This document shows, piece by piece, positions 43,855 through 52,277 of a stretch of 64,000 bases of DNA. The stretch is from Zhouia amylolytica. Lineage in GTDB: Bacteria; Bacteroidota; Bacteroidia; Flavobacteriales; Flavobacteriaceae. The stretch spans positions 461,924 to 525,923 of the forward strand of contig NZ_FPAG01000001.1 in assembly GCF_900116365.1 (NCBI RefSeq). Direction: 5' to 3'. The position numbers and the translations under genes were made by a program. The notes under the pieces were generated by a model, which made no database searches, was not told the origin of the DNA, and worked only from the letters and a program-made list of their open reading frames with translations. The first letter of the stretch is position 1, and the number at the start of each line of letters is the position of its first letter.

Positions 43855-45537
43855 ATGTCAGAAGAGAGATCATTAAACTTTATTGAACATATTATTGAAG
43901 ACGATTTAAAAGCGGGGTTTCAAAAGAATAAACTCCGTTTTCGTTTTCCACCGGAGCCAAACGGTTATTTGCATATTGGACATGCGAGTTCTATTTGTCT
44001 TAATTTTGGATTAGGCGAGCGATATGATGCTCCTGTTAATTTGCGTTTTGACGACACGAATCCTGCCAAGGAAGAACAAGCTTATGTTGATGCTATCAAA
44101 CGCGATGTAGAATGGCTGGGATTTGAGTGGGAAAAAGAATGTTATGCGTCTGATTACTTTCAACAATTATACGACTGGGCGATTAACTTGATAAAAAAGG
44201 GAAAGGCCTATGTTGACAGTCAGGATTCCGAAACAATTGCTGAACAAAAGGGTACCCCTACAAAACCTGGTACTCCAAGCCCATACAGGGATAGATCAAT
44301 AGAGGAGAACCTCGAACTTTTTGAGGGCATGAAAAATGGTGACTTTAAAGAGGGTGCGCATGTATTAAGAGCCAAAATTGATATGAGCTCAACCAACATG
44401 TTAATGCGCGATCCGGTAATGTATCGTATCCTGAACAAGTCACATCACAGAACTGGTAATGACTGGCATATTTATCCTATGTACGACTGGGCGCATGGCG
44501 AAAGTGATTACATAGAACAGGTTTCACATTCCCTATGTACGCTCGAGTTTTTACCGCATAGAGAACTGTATGACTGGTTTTTAGACCAGGTTTATGAGGA
44601 ACAAAATGTAAGATCGAAACAGCGAGAATTTGCGAGAAGAAATTTAAGTCACACGGTTGTAAGTAAACGTAAGCTATTGCGATTGGTTGAGGAGGGTGTT
44701 GTTACAGGTTGGGATGATCCTCGAATGCCTACCATATCAGGATTAAGAAGGCGTGGATATACTGCTGAATCTATAAGAAAATTCGCAGATACTATTGGTA
44801 TTGCTAAAAGAGAAAATCTTATTGATGTTTCGTTGCTTGAATTTTGTATTCGTGAAGATTTAAATAAAAAGGCCAACCGTGTTATGGCTGTGCTAGATCC
44901 GGTAAAAGTAGTTATTACTAATTATCCGGAAGGTCAGGAAGAGTGGCTCGAAGCAGAGAATAATCCTGAAGAGGAAGAGATGACCTATAGAAAGGTTCCG
45001 TTTTCTCGTGAAATCTATATTGAAAGGGAAGATTTCAGGGAAGAAGCCAACCGTAAATTTTTCCGCTTAAAACTTGGTAAGGAAGTTCGATTAAAGAACG
45101 CTTACATCATTAAAGCTGAAAGTGTTGTAAAAGATGATGAGGGGAACATAACTGAAATTCATTGTACCTATGATGAAGAAAGTAGAAGTGGAAGTGGTAC
45201 TGAAGCCAGCATGAGAAAAGTGAAAGGAACCCTGCATTGGGTTTCGGTAGCGCATGCGGAAGAAGTAGAGGTTCGTGTTTATGACCGATTATTCAATGAT
45301 GCGGAGCCTGACGGACATGAGAATAAAGATTTTATGGAATTTATCAATCCTGAATCCCTCACTGTGGTAAAAGGATACGCTGAACCAAGTTTAAAGGAAA
45401 GTAAACCAGGCGAACAATATCAATTTCAACGTTTGGGATATTTTTGTGTAGATACAGAATCTTCAAAAGATGGAATCATCTTTAACAAAACTGTTGGTTT
45501 AAGAGATACCTGGGCAAAACTTCAGGATAAAAAATAA
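43855..45537 (+). CDS. glnS: Glutaminyl-tRNA synthetase
   Basis: GlnS charges tRNA-Gln with glutamine in the cytoplasm. The 560 residues have the class I HIGH motif (PPEPNGYLHIGHA, about residues 34-46) and the KMSKS-like loop VVSKRKL (about 267-273). Typical GlnRS blocks include RFDDTNPAKEE, YDWAHGESDYIEQVSHSLCTLEF and WDDPRMPTISGLRRRGY. The C-terminal beta-barrel anticodon domain ends in KTVGLRDTWAK. The start at MSEERSLNFIEHII is supported by the promoter 22 nt upstream. A second synthetase, gltX, lies 3 kb away on the other strand. Confidence 0.97.
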   Translation: MSEERSLNFIEHIIEDDLKAGFQKNKLRFRFPPEPNGYLHIGHASSICLNFGLGERYDAPVNLRFDDTNPAKEEQAYVDAIKRDVEWLGFEWEKECYASDYFQQLYDWAINLIKKGKAYVDSQDSETIAEQKGTPTKPGTPSPYRDRSIEENLELFEGMKNGDFKEGAHVLRAKIDMSSTNMLMRDPVMYRILNKSHHRTGNDWHIYPMYDWAHGESDYIEQVSHSLCTLEFLPHRELYDWFLDQVYEEQNVRSKQREFARRNLSHTVVSKRKLLRLVEEGVVTGWDDPRMPTISGLRRRGYTAESIRKFADTIGIAKRENLIDVSLLEFCIREDLNKKANRVMAVLDPVKVVITNYPEGQEEWLEAENNPEEEEMTYRKVPFSREIYIEREDFREEANRKFFRLKLGKEVRLKNAYIIKAESVVKDDEGNITEIHCTYDEESRSGSGTEASMRKVKGTLHWVSVAHAEEVEVRVYDRLFNDAEPDGHENKDFMEFINPESLTVVKGYAEPSLKESKPGEQYQFQRLGYFCVDTESSKDGIIFNKTVGLRDTWAKLQDKK

Positions 45538-45583
45538 AGCACTAAAACAGGAATTCACCTGTTGCGGTTCGACATATTTAAAT

Positions 45584-45617
45584 AAAAAAACCCGAGACCA
45601 ATATCTCGGGTTTTTTT
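45584..45617. terminator. Terminator after glnS
   Basis: CCCGAGA/TCTCGGG stem (45591-45610) with an A-run before and a T-run after. It lies about 50 nt past glnS. The rest of the gap up to 45806 shows nothing I can identify. Confidence 0.85.
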
Positions 45618-45806
45618 ATGGCTACTCATGTTTTAATAGTCTAAATCTATTATTGAAGAAAACTATATGTAATACTGAAATAATTAATCAAATCTATTAA
45701 AAGTGGCTTTGTTAACTGTCTTTTAACCCACAAAACGGTCGATCTATGTCGTTATACCAGGCCCTTATTATAAAGAGCTCTTAAAAGTGCTTAAAATGGG
45801 TTTTTG

Positions 45807-46742
45807 CTACTTAGAATCGTCATCTTTTTTGTCTTGTTGCTTTTTCATGGCTTCACCAATCTGATTACTTGCAACGAAGCTGGCCACCATATCATTTAGC
45901 ATATTACTTCCTGCCTGAGGCGAATTCGGTAATAATATTAAATTACTATTTGTTTCCTCACCAACCGCCTGAAGTGTATCGTAATGCTGGGTAACAACAA
46001 TTAGGGCAGAGGCTTCTTGCGAATTAATTCCGACCCGGTTCAATACTTCTACCGATTCTTCCAGTCCTCTTGCAATTTCACGTCGTTGATCAGCGATCCC
46101 TTGACCTTGCAATCTTTTACTCTCTGCTTCGGCTTTGGCTTTTTCTACAATTAAAATTCGTTGTGCATCTCCTTCAAACTGGGCTGCTATCTTTTCTCGT
46201 TCTGAGGCATTAATTCGATTCATTGCAGCTTTAACCTGAGCATCCGGATCAATATCAGTGACCAGGGTTTTAATGATATCATACCCGTAATCCAGCATTG
46301 CTTCCTGCAATTCACGTTTCACTGCAATAGCAATATCATCCTTTTTAACGAATACATCATCTAATTTCATTTTAGGTACTTCAGCACGAACCACATCAAA
46401 AACATAGGAGGTTATCTGATCGTGTGGATATTCCAGTTTATAAAACGCTTCATAAACTTTATCTCTAATAACCACATATTGCACTGACACTTTAAGCTTT
46501 ACAAAAACATCATCTTTGGTTTTTGTTTCAACAATAACATCTAATTGCTGAATCTTTAAGCTCAGACGTCCTGATTTACGATCGACAATAGGAATCTTCA
46601 TTTGCAGTCCGGAATTTCGGATACTTTGAAAACGACCAAAACGTTCAATAACAACAGCCGTTTGCTGTTTTACAATAAAAAACGAGCTAAATAGAATGAC
46701 CAATCCCACAAAAATAATGGGATACATTAAAAAATCCATCAT
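45807..46742 (-). CDS. SPFH/band 7 membrane protein (stomatin/QmcA-like)
   Basis: The 311 residues have one N-terminal membrane anchor (about 5-25). The SPFH core follows (VIERFGRFQSIRNSGLQMKIPIVDR, then YVVIRDKVYEAFYKLEYPHDQITSYVFDVVRAEV). A long Ala/Glu/Lys helix (INASEREKIAAQFEGDAQRILIVEKAKAEAESKRLQGQGIA) drives oligomer formation. The tail is charged (KKQQDKKDDDSK). SPFH proteins form large ring scaffolds in membrane microdomains, sometimes around proteases; partners here are unknown. It shares a short intergenic region with the gltX terminator upstream. Confidence 0.9.
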   Translation of the reverse strand: MMDFLMYPIIFVGLVILFSSFFIVKQQTAVVIERFGRFQSIRNSGLQMKIPIVDRKSGRLSLKIQQLDVIVETKTKDDVFVKLKVSVQYVVIRDKVYEAFYKLEYPHDQITSYVFDVVRAEVPKMKLDDVFVKKDDIAIAVKRELQEAMLDYGYDIIKTLVTDIDPDAQVKAAMNRINASEREKIAAQFEGDAQRILIVEKAKAEAESKRLQGQGIADQRREIARGLEESVEVLNRVGINSQEASALIVVTQHYDTLQAVGEETNSNLILLPNSPQAGSNMLNDMVASFVASNQIGEAMKKQQDKKDDDSK

Positions 46743-46822
46743 GGAAAAATAGGTTTAAGAATTTGTAAGAGTGAATTTACAAAAAAGAATAATCTTACTT
46801 AGATAAAATCGAAAATAAAGGC

Positions 46823-46849
46823 ATAAAAAAAGCCGCTCATAGCGGCTTT
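46823..46849 (-). terminator. Terminator of gltX
   Basis: AAAGCCGCT/AGCGGCTTT stem (46829-46849) with a 3-nt loop, followed on the minus strand by a T-run. It is 19 nt after the gltX stop. Confidence 0.85.
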
Positions 46850-46867
46850 ATAATCATTCGAAATCTA

Positions 46868-48412
46868 TTAAAGTGTTTCTATAGCGTATTTTATACGGCT
46901 TAGTGTTTCTTGTTTTCCTAACAATGCAGCTATATCAAATACATGCGGGCCTTTCATTTCGCCAACCAGCGATAATCTAAACGGCGGCATTACTTGTCCG
47001 AAGCCTAATTCCTTTTCCGCAATCCACGCCTTAACTATCGTCTCGACGTTTGAAGAAGAAAAATCTTCAATATTTTCAACAACTCCAATCAACTCAGTTA
47101 GAATTTCAGGAGTTTGTTCCTTCCATTGCTTTTTGGCGGCTTTGGCCTCAAAATTTTCAGGAGCCTTGAAAAAGTATCCACCTAAACTCCAGAAATCAGC
47201 AACGAATGCAGCCCGTTCTTTAATCAAACGAACAACTTCAGTAACATAGGTAATGGATAGAGAAGTATCTGATTTCTCTATTGAATTCGCAATGACCGGA
47301 TCAGCTGCGATATAATTTATGAAAAGCTCTGCCAGCTCGGCATTATCTTTTTGTTGCAAGTACTGCTGGTTATACCATTTTATCTTTTCGGGATCAAAGC
47401 GGGCACCAGATTTATTGACTCTTTTAAGATCAAAAGCTTCGATAAGTTCAGTAAGGTTAAATAATTCCTGCTCGGTTCCTGGGTTCCAGCCCAAAAACGC
47501 CAGAAAGTTCATCAAGGCATCAGGGAAGTAACCATCTTCTTTGTATCCACGTGAAACATCATTGGTTTTTGGATCTGTCCACATCATTGGGAAAACCGGA
47601 AAACCTAATTTATCACCATCTCGCTTACTTAATTTTCCTTTTCCTACTGGCTTTAAGATTAAAGGCAAGTGAGCAAATTCCGGTGAATCCCATCCAAAAG
47701 CACGGTATAATAAAACATGCAATGCCAGGGACGGCAACCATTCTTCACCACGAATAACATGGCTTATTTCCATTAAATGGTCATCAACAATATTGGCTAA
47801 ATGATAGGTTGGCATGCCATCACTCTTAAATAATACCTTGTCATCCAGTAAATTGGTGTCTATTTTAATGTCGCCACGAATTATATCCTTTAGATGAAGT
47901 GTTTCATCCTGAGGCGACTTAAATCGAACCACATAATCTTCACCCGCATCTATTTTAGCCTTTACTTCTTCTGCAGTTAAAGCAAGTGAGTTCTTGAGCT
48001 TTAAACGATTGTGCCAGTTGTAAATAAACGTTTTGCCATTAGCTTCATGGTCTTTACGGTGCGCATCAAGTTCCTCAGAGGTATCAAATGCATAATAGGC
48101 CCAACCACTTTCAATTAACTGATCGGCATATTCCTTATAAAGTGCTTTACGCTCACTCTGTCTGTACGGACCAAAGCTTCCTTCATTACCCGGACCTTCA
48201 TCAAATGGAATACCGCACCAATTTAAAGCATCTATTATATATTGTTCTGCGCCTTCTACATAACGATTCTGATCCGTATCTTCAATACGAAGTACAAAAT
48301 CACCATCATGTTTTTTTGCAAATAAATAATTAAAAAGGGCTGTACGAACACCACCTATGTGTAATGGCCCGGTAGGGCTGGGAGCAAATCGAACACGTAC
48401 TTTCTTCGTCAT
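46868..48412 (-). CDS. gltX: Glutamyl-tRNA synthetase
   Basis: GltX charges tRNA-Glu. The start at 48412 (MTKKVRVRFAPSPTG) is preferred over the in-frame codon at 48475 because a promoter box at 48429-48436 lies within that extension. The length is then 514 residues. Class I motifs are APSPTGPLHIGG (HIGH) near residues 9-20 and KLSKRDGDKLG (KMSKS). Supporting blocks are LRIEDTDQNR, IRGEEWLPSLALHVLLYRAFGW and LAFLGWNPGTEQELF. Bacteroidota usually carry a GlnRS as well, as here, so this enzyme is probably a discriminating GluRS. Confidence 0.96.
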   Translation of the reverse strand: MTKKVRVRFAPSPTGPLHIGGVRTALFNYLFAKKHDGDFVLRIEDTDQNRYVEGAEQYIIDALNWCGIPFDEGPGNEGSFGPYRQSERKALYKEYADQLIESGWAYYAFDTSEELDAHRKDHEANGKTFIYNWHNRLKLKNSLALTAEEVKAKIDAGEDYVVRFKSPQDETLHLKDIIRGDIKIDTNLLDDKVLFKSDGMPTYHLANIVDDHLMEISHVIRGEEWLPSLALHVLLYRAFGWDSPEFAHLPLILKPVGKGKLSKRDGDKLGFPVFPMMWTDPKTNDVSRGYKEDGYFPDALMNFLAFLGWNPGTEQELFNLTELIEAFDLKRVNKSGARFDPEKIKWYNQQYLQQKDNAELAELFINYIAADPVIANSIEKSDTSLSITYVTEVVRLIKERAAFVADFWSLGGYFFKAPENFEAKAAKKQWKEQTPEILTELIGVVENIEDFSSSNVETIVKAWIAEKELGFGQVMPPFRLSLVGEMKGPHVFDIAALLGKQETLSRIKYAIETL

Positions 48413-48428
48413 TTTTTTAAATTTTATG

Positions 48429-48462
48429 CAAAAGTATGAATTATTACACAGGAATAAGGCAA
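48429..48462 (-). promoter_or_regulatory. Promoter of gltX
   Basis: On the minus strand TTG (48460-48462), a 23-nt spacer and TACTTTTG (48429-48436). The exact TAnnTTTG box ends 17 nt before the ATG at 48412. Confidence 0.62.
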
Positions 48463-48543
48463 TCAGTTTTAACAATCTATTCGCTTTAATCTTTCTTTAT
48501 AATTCCGAATTAATTGTAAATTTATTAGTTATAACCATTGTAA

Positions 48544-51500
48544 ATGAACGATTACAAGCACATACAACAGAAACTAGGACAGTTTATAAAGCGATATCAC
48601 ACCAATGAGTTGATAAAAGGTGCCATCCTTTTTGCAACGATATTCTTATTATACGGTATAATTACTTTACTGTTGGAATATTTCTTATGGCTTAATGAAC
48701 TGGGGCGCAGTATTTTATTTTGGCTGTTTGTCAGTATCTCCTTTTTGTTGCTTATACGATTTATAGGAATCCCTCTTTTTAAGCTATTTAAATTTAAAAA
48801 GGGTCTCGATGAAAAAGAGGCCTCCAGTATTATTGGCGCTTATTTTCCTGAAGTAGGCGATAAGCTTACCAATCTCCTGCAATTGGCTAAAAATGAACAA
48901 AAGTCTGATTTACTTCTTGCAAGCATCGAACAAAAATCGTTGGAAATCAATCCTATACCTTTTCATCTGGCCGTTAATTTCAAAGCTAATCTCAAATACA
49001 TTAAATATGTTTTTATTCCAATCGGAATCATCTTGTTGTTCTGGGCAAGTGGAAAAATAACATGGTTTTCAGATAGTTACAACCGCGTAATTCATTATCA
49101 AACTGCCTATGTGCCTCCAGCACCTTTTCAGTTTGTAATTCTAAATGACGAACTCACCGCTATAGAGAATGAAGCCTTTAATCTTCGGATTCAAACCGTT
49201 GGGGAGGTGGTTCCTGAAGACGCATCGATAGTCATTAATGATGAATCCTACTACCTTCAAAAAAAAGCAGATCTTACTTTTCAATACACTTTCAATCAAC
49301 CCAAAGAAGACCTGACTTTTAAAATTCAGTCTTCTGATGTCGTATCAACACCCTACAGACTGAAAGTAATAAAAGCTCCAAAAATTTTAAATTTTAAATT
49401 AAACATCGATTATCCGGCTTATACTAACAAAACTGATGAAACTCTGGAAAGTACCGGAAATATTACGGTTCCTGAAGGCAGCCGAATTTCCTGGGAAATT
49501 AATGCAGCGAATACAAAAAGCATTCAGTTCATAACAAAAGATACAGTGGTCTCCTTCGCTGCAAAAGAGAAGTTGTTCACTTATAATAAAACGGTATTTT
49601 CAAATTTCGATTACAAACTAAGCACCAACAACGAGTCCCTAAAAAACTATGAAGAACTGGGTTTTTCTGTAAAATCTGAAGCAGATCAGTATCCCAAAAT
49701 AAACCTAAAAGAGGTGGTTGATTCAACCAATACGGAGACAATTTATTATCTGGGTCAGGTTTCGGATGATTATGGATTAAAAAAACTGGAAATTGTCTAC
49801 TATCCAACCAATCAGGAAGAAGCTAAAAAGGCATTGATATTACCAGTAAAAAAAGCCAATTTCGATCAATTCTACTATACATTTCCGAGCGGCCTCGCCC
49901 TGGACGATGGTGTTTCTTATAGCTATTATTTTAGTATTACCGACAATGATCCATTCAGGGGAGGAAAGAAAACGAAGAGTAAAATTTTCAGTTATAATCG
50001 CCTATTGCAAAGCGAAAGAGAACAACAACAATTAGATCAACAACGCAATAGTATCAATAATCTTGACAAAACTATTAAATCGACTGAGGCACAAAAGGAA
50101 GAGTTAAACAAAATGCTTCGGTTGAATAAAGAAAAGAACAACCTGAACTACTCCGATAAAAAGAAATTAGAAAATTTTATCCAGCGTCAAAAACAACAAG
50201 ACCAACTCATGAAAAAGTTTTCCAAAAACCTGGAGGAGAACTTGAACGATTTTGAAAAAGAAGCGGATAAAAATGAAATGAATGAATTGTTACAAGAGCG
50301 CTTAGAACGTCAACAAAAGGAACTAGAAAAAAACGAAAAGTTAATGGAAGAGATAGAAAAGCTTTCCGAAAAAATAAACAAGGAAGAGCTTACCAAAAAA
50401 TTAGAGGAGCTTTCTAAGAACAATACCAATAACAAAAGAAATCTGGAACAACTTTTAGAATTGACAAAACGATATTATGTTTCCTCTAAAACGGAAAAAA
50501 TAAGTAAGGATCTTAATGAATTGGCTAAAAAACAAGAGGAACTTTCTAAAGAAAAAATTGATTCTTTATCTAAGAATAAACAGCAAGATATAGAAGAAAA
50601 ATATGATAATATCAAAAAACAATTAGATGAACTTGAAAAAGAGAACGGTGCTTTAAAAAAGCCATTTGAATTGGAGCGAGACAAAAACCTGGAGCAGCAA
50701 ACTTCGGATGACTTAAAAAATGCCGGAGACGAAATACAAAAACAAAACAACGAAAACGCAAAGAAATCTCAGCAAAATGCTTCCCAGAAAATGAAAAAAA
50801 TGGCAAAACAATTATCGATGTCTATGCAGGGAAGTAGTACAGAATCTCTTAATGAAGATGTTGAAATGCTCAGACAGATTCTCGATAATCTACTTCAGTT
50901 TTCTTTAGATCAAGAAAGTTTAATGGATCGATTTTACAATATTGAAGATGACAATCCTAATATTGCTAATTACCTAAAAAGACAAAATGACCTACGGGCG
51001 CTCTTTAAACATGTAGATGATAGTTTGTTTTCTCTTTCACTAAGACAACCAAAAATGTCTGAGGTAATTAATAAAAACATTACTGATGTTTATTATAACA
51101 TCGACAAAAGTCTTGAAGCCTTTGCGGAAACCAATTATTATATTGGTGTATCCAATCAACAATATGCTATTACAGCCACCAATGAACTATCTGATTTTTT
51201 AAGTGATATCCTAGACAATTTACAGCAATCTATGTCTCAAGGTGGAGGCCAGGGATCTGGTCAGGAAATGCAACTTCCCGACATCATCCAATCTCAGGAA
51301 CAATTAAATCAACAAATGCAAGAGGGTATGCAACAACAAAAAGAAGGAGAGCAAGGCAAAGAAGGAGAGCAGGAAAAAGGAGGGTCCGAACAACAAAACG
51401 GAAACACGCTTGATGAGCAAATGAGTGAAGAGCTTTATAATTTATTCCAGCAACAACAGGAATTACGACAAGCTTTAGAAAAGCAATTAAACAATAAAAA

Positions 51501-51837
51501 AGGTGAAGGAAAGTCTGGTAACGAGGAGCAATTACTAAGACAAATGGAACGTATTGAAAATGATCTTTTGGAAAAGGGTTTTAATAATGAAACCTTGCAA
51601 CGTATGATTCGATTAAAGCATCAACTTTTAAAACTAGACGACGCTACATTTCAGCAAGGCGAAAATAAAGAGCGAAAAAGTGAAACAAACACTAAAAATT
51701 ACACCAATAACCTTCAAAATCAAACACCTGATATACAACAATATTTCAATCAAGTTGAAATTTTAAATAGACAAAGCTTACCTTTGCGGCAAATTTACAA
51801 ACGTAAGGTTCAACAGTATTTTAAGACAGATGATTAA
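48544..51837 (+). CDS. Large membrane-anchored coiled-coil protein (DUF4175-like)
   Basis: The 1097 residues have two N-terminal membrane helices (about 25-45 and 55-77) and a third near 155-170. An extracytoplasmic beta-rich region follows (about 190-480, NFKLNIDYPAYTNKTDETL). A long Lys/Glu/Gln-rich coiled coil spans about 490-760. The C-terminal part has low-complexity Gln/Gly/Glu stretches (GGGQGSGQEMQLP, QQQKEGEQGKEGEQEKGG) and a charged helix. The N-terminal half matches DUF4175, a Bacteroidota family of unknown function. The coding end overlaps ybeY by 8 nt, so the two are co-translated. Confidence 0.85.
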   Translation: MNDYKHIQQKLGQFIKRYHTNELIKGAILFATIFLLYGIITLLLEYFLWLNELGRSILFWLFVSISFLLLIRFIGIPLFKLFKFKKGLDEKEASSIIGAYFPEVGDKLTNLLQLAKNEQKSDLLLASIEQKSLEINPIPFHLAVNFKANLKYIKYVFIPIGIILLFWASGKITWFSDSYNRVIHYQTAYVPPAPFQFVILNDELTAIENEAFNLRIQTVGEVVPEDASIVINDESYYLQKKADLTFQYTFNQPKEDLTFKIQSSDVVSTPYRLKVIKAPKILNFKLNIDYPAYTNKTDETLESTGNITVPEGSRISWEINAANTKSIQFITKDTVVSFAAKEKLFTYNKTVFSNFDYKLSTNNESLKNYEELGFSVKSEADQYPKINLKEVVDSTNTETIYYLGQVSDDYGLKKLEIVYYPTNQEEAKKALILPVKKANFDQFYYTFPSGLALDDGVSYSYYFSITDNDPFRGGKKTKSKIFSYNRLLQSEREQQQLDQQRNSINNLDKTIKSTEAQKEELNKMLRLNKEKNNLNYSDKKKLENFIQRQKQQDQLMKKFSKNLEENLNDFEKEADKNEMNELLQERLERQQKELEKNEKLMEEIEKLSEKINKEELTKKLEELSKNNTNNKRNLEQLLELTKRYYVSSKTEKISKDLNELAKKQEELSKEKIDSLSKNKQQDIEEKYDNIKKQLDELEKENGALKKPFELERDKNLEQQTSDDLKNAGDEIQKQNNENAKKSQQNASQKMKKMAKQLSMSMQGSSTESLNEDVEMLRQILDNLLQFSLDQESLMDRFYNIEDDNPNIANYLKRQNDLRALFKHVDDSLFSLSLRQPKMSEVINKNITDVYYNIDKSLEAFAETNYYIGVSNQQYAITATNELSDFLSDILDNLQQSMSQGGGQGSGQEMQLPDIIQSQEQLNQQMQEGMQQQKEGEQGKEGEQEKGGSEQQNGNTLDEQMSEELYNLFQQQQELRQALEKQLNNKKGEGKSGNEEQLLRQMERIENDLLEKGFNNETLQRMIRLKHQLLKLDDATFQQGENKERKSETNTKNYTNNLQNQTPDIQQYFNQVEILNRQSLPLRQIYKRKVQQYFKTDD

Positions 51838-52252
51838 TTTTCATTACGAAACAGAATTTCAACTAGAAGCAACAGCAGCATATAATGACTGGATCAAACG
51901 CTGTGTTGATTCTGAAAACCTTTTAATCGGAGAATTGAATTATATTTTTTGCGACGATGATTATCTCCATAAAATAAACGTTGAATATCTAAACCATGAT
52001 ACTTTAACTGATATCATCAGTTTTGATTACACGGAAGGACAAACCATAGGAGGAGATGTATTTATATCGATCGAAAGAGTCAAAGACAATGCGGCAGATT
52101 TAAATATAGATTTCGAAGAAGAATTAAAAAGAGTTATGATTCATGGGGTTTTACATTATTGCGGTTACAAGGATAAAACATCAGAAGAAAAAGCATTAAT
52201 GAGACAAAAAGAGAATGAAAAAATCTCAATGTTCCACGTGAAACACTCTTAA
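51830..52252 (+). CDS. ybeY: Endoribonuclease YbeY (rRNA maturation)
   Basis: YbeY is a zinc RNase for 16S rRNA 3' maturation and ribosome quality control. The 140 residues carry FDYTEGQTIGGDVFIS and the metal motif HGVLHYCGYKDK. The usual motif is HGxLHxxGYDH; here the third His is replaced by Asp, a change I believe is common in Bacteroidota. The start overlaps the DUF4175-like gene by 8 nt. The last codons (MFHVKHS) are encoded by a parS site, so the C-terminal tail is partly dictated by that DNA element. mnmG follows 25 nt later. Confidence 0.94.
   Translation: MINFHYETEFQLEATAAYNDWIKRCVDSENLLIGELNYIFCDDDYLHKINVEYLNHDTLTDIISFDYTEGQTIGGDVFISIERVKDNAADLNIDFEEELKRVMIHGVLHYCGYKDKTSEEKALMRQKENEKISMFHVKHS
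52230..52245. other. parS site (ParB-binding), copy 1, inside the end of ybeY
   Basis: TGTTCCACGTGAAACA is an exact match to the classic bacterial parS sequence first defined in Bacillus subtilis. It lies within the last codons of ybeY, reading ATG TTC CAC GTG AAA CAC. ParB binds such sites to organise and segregate the chromosome near the origin. Confidence 0.9.
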
Positions 52253-52277
52253 TAAAAAACAAGAAAAAAACAGACTT

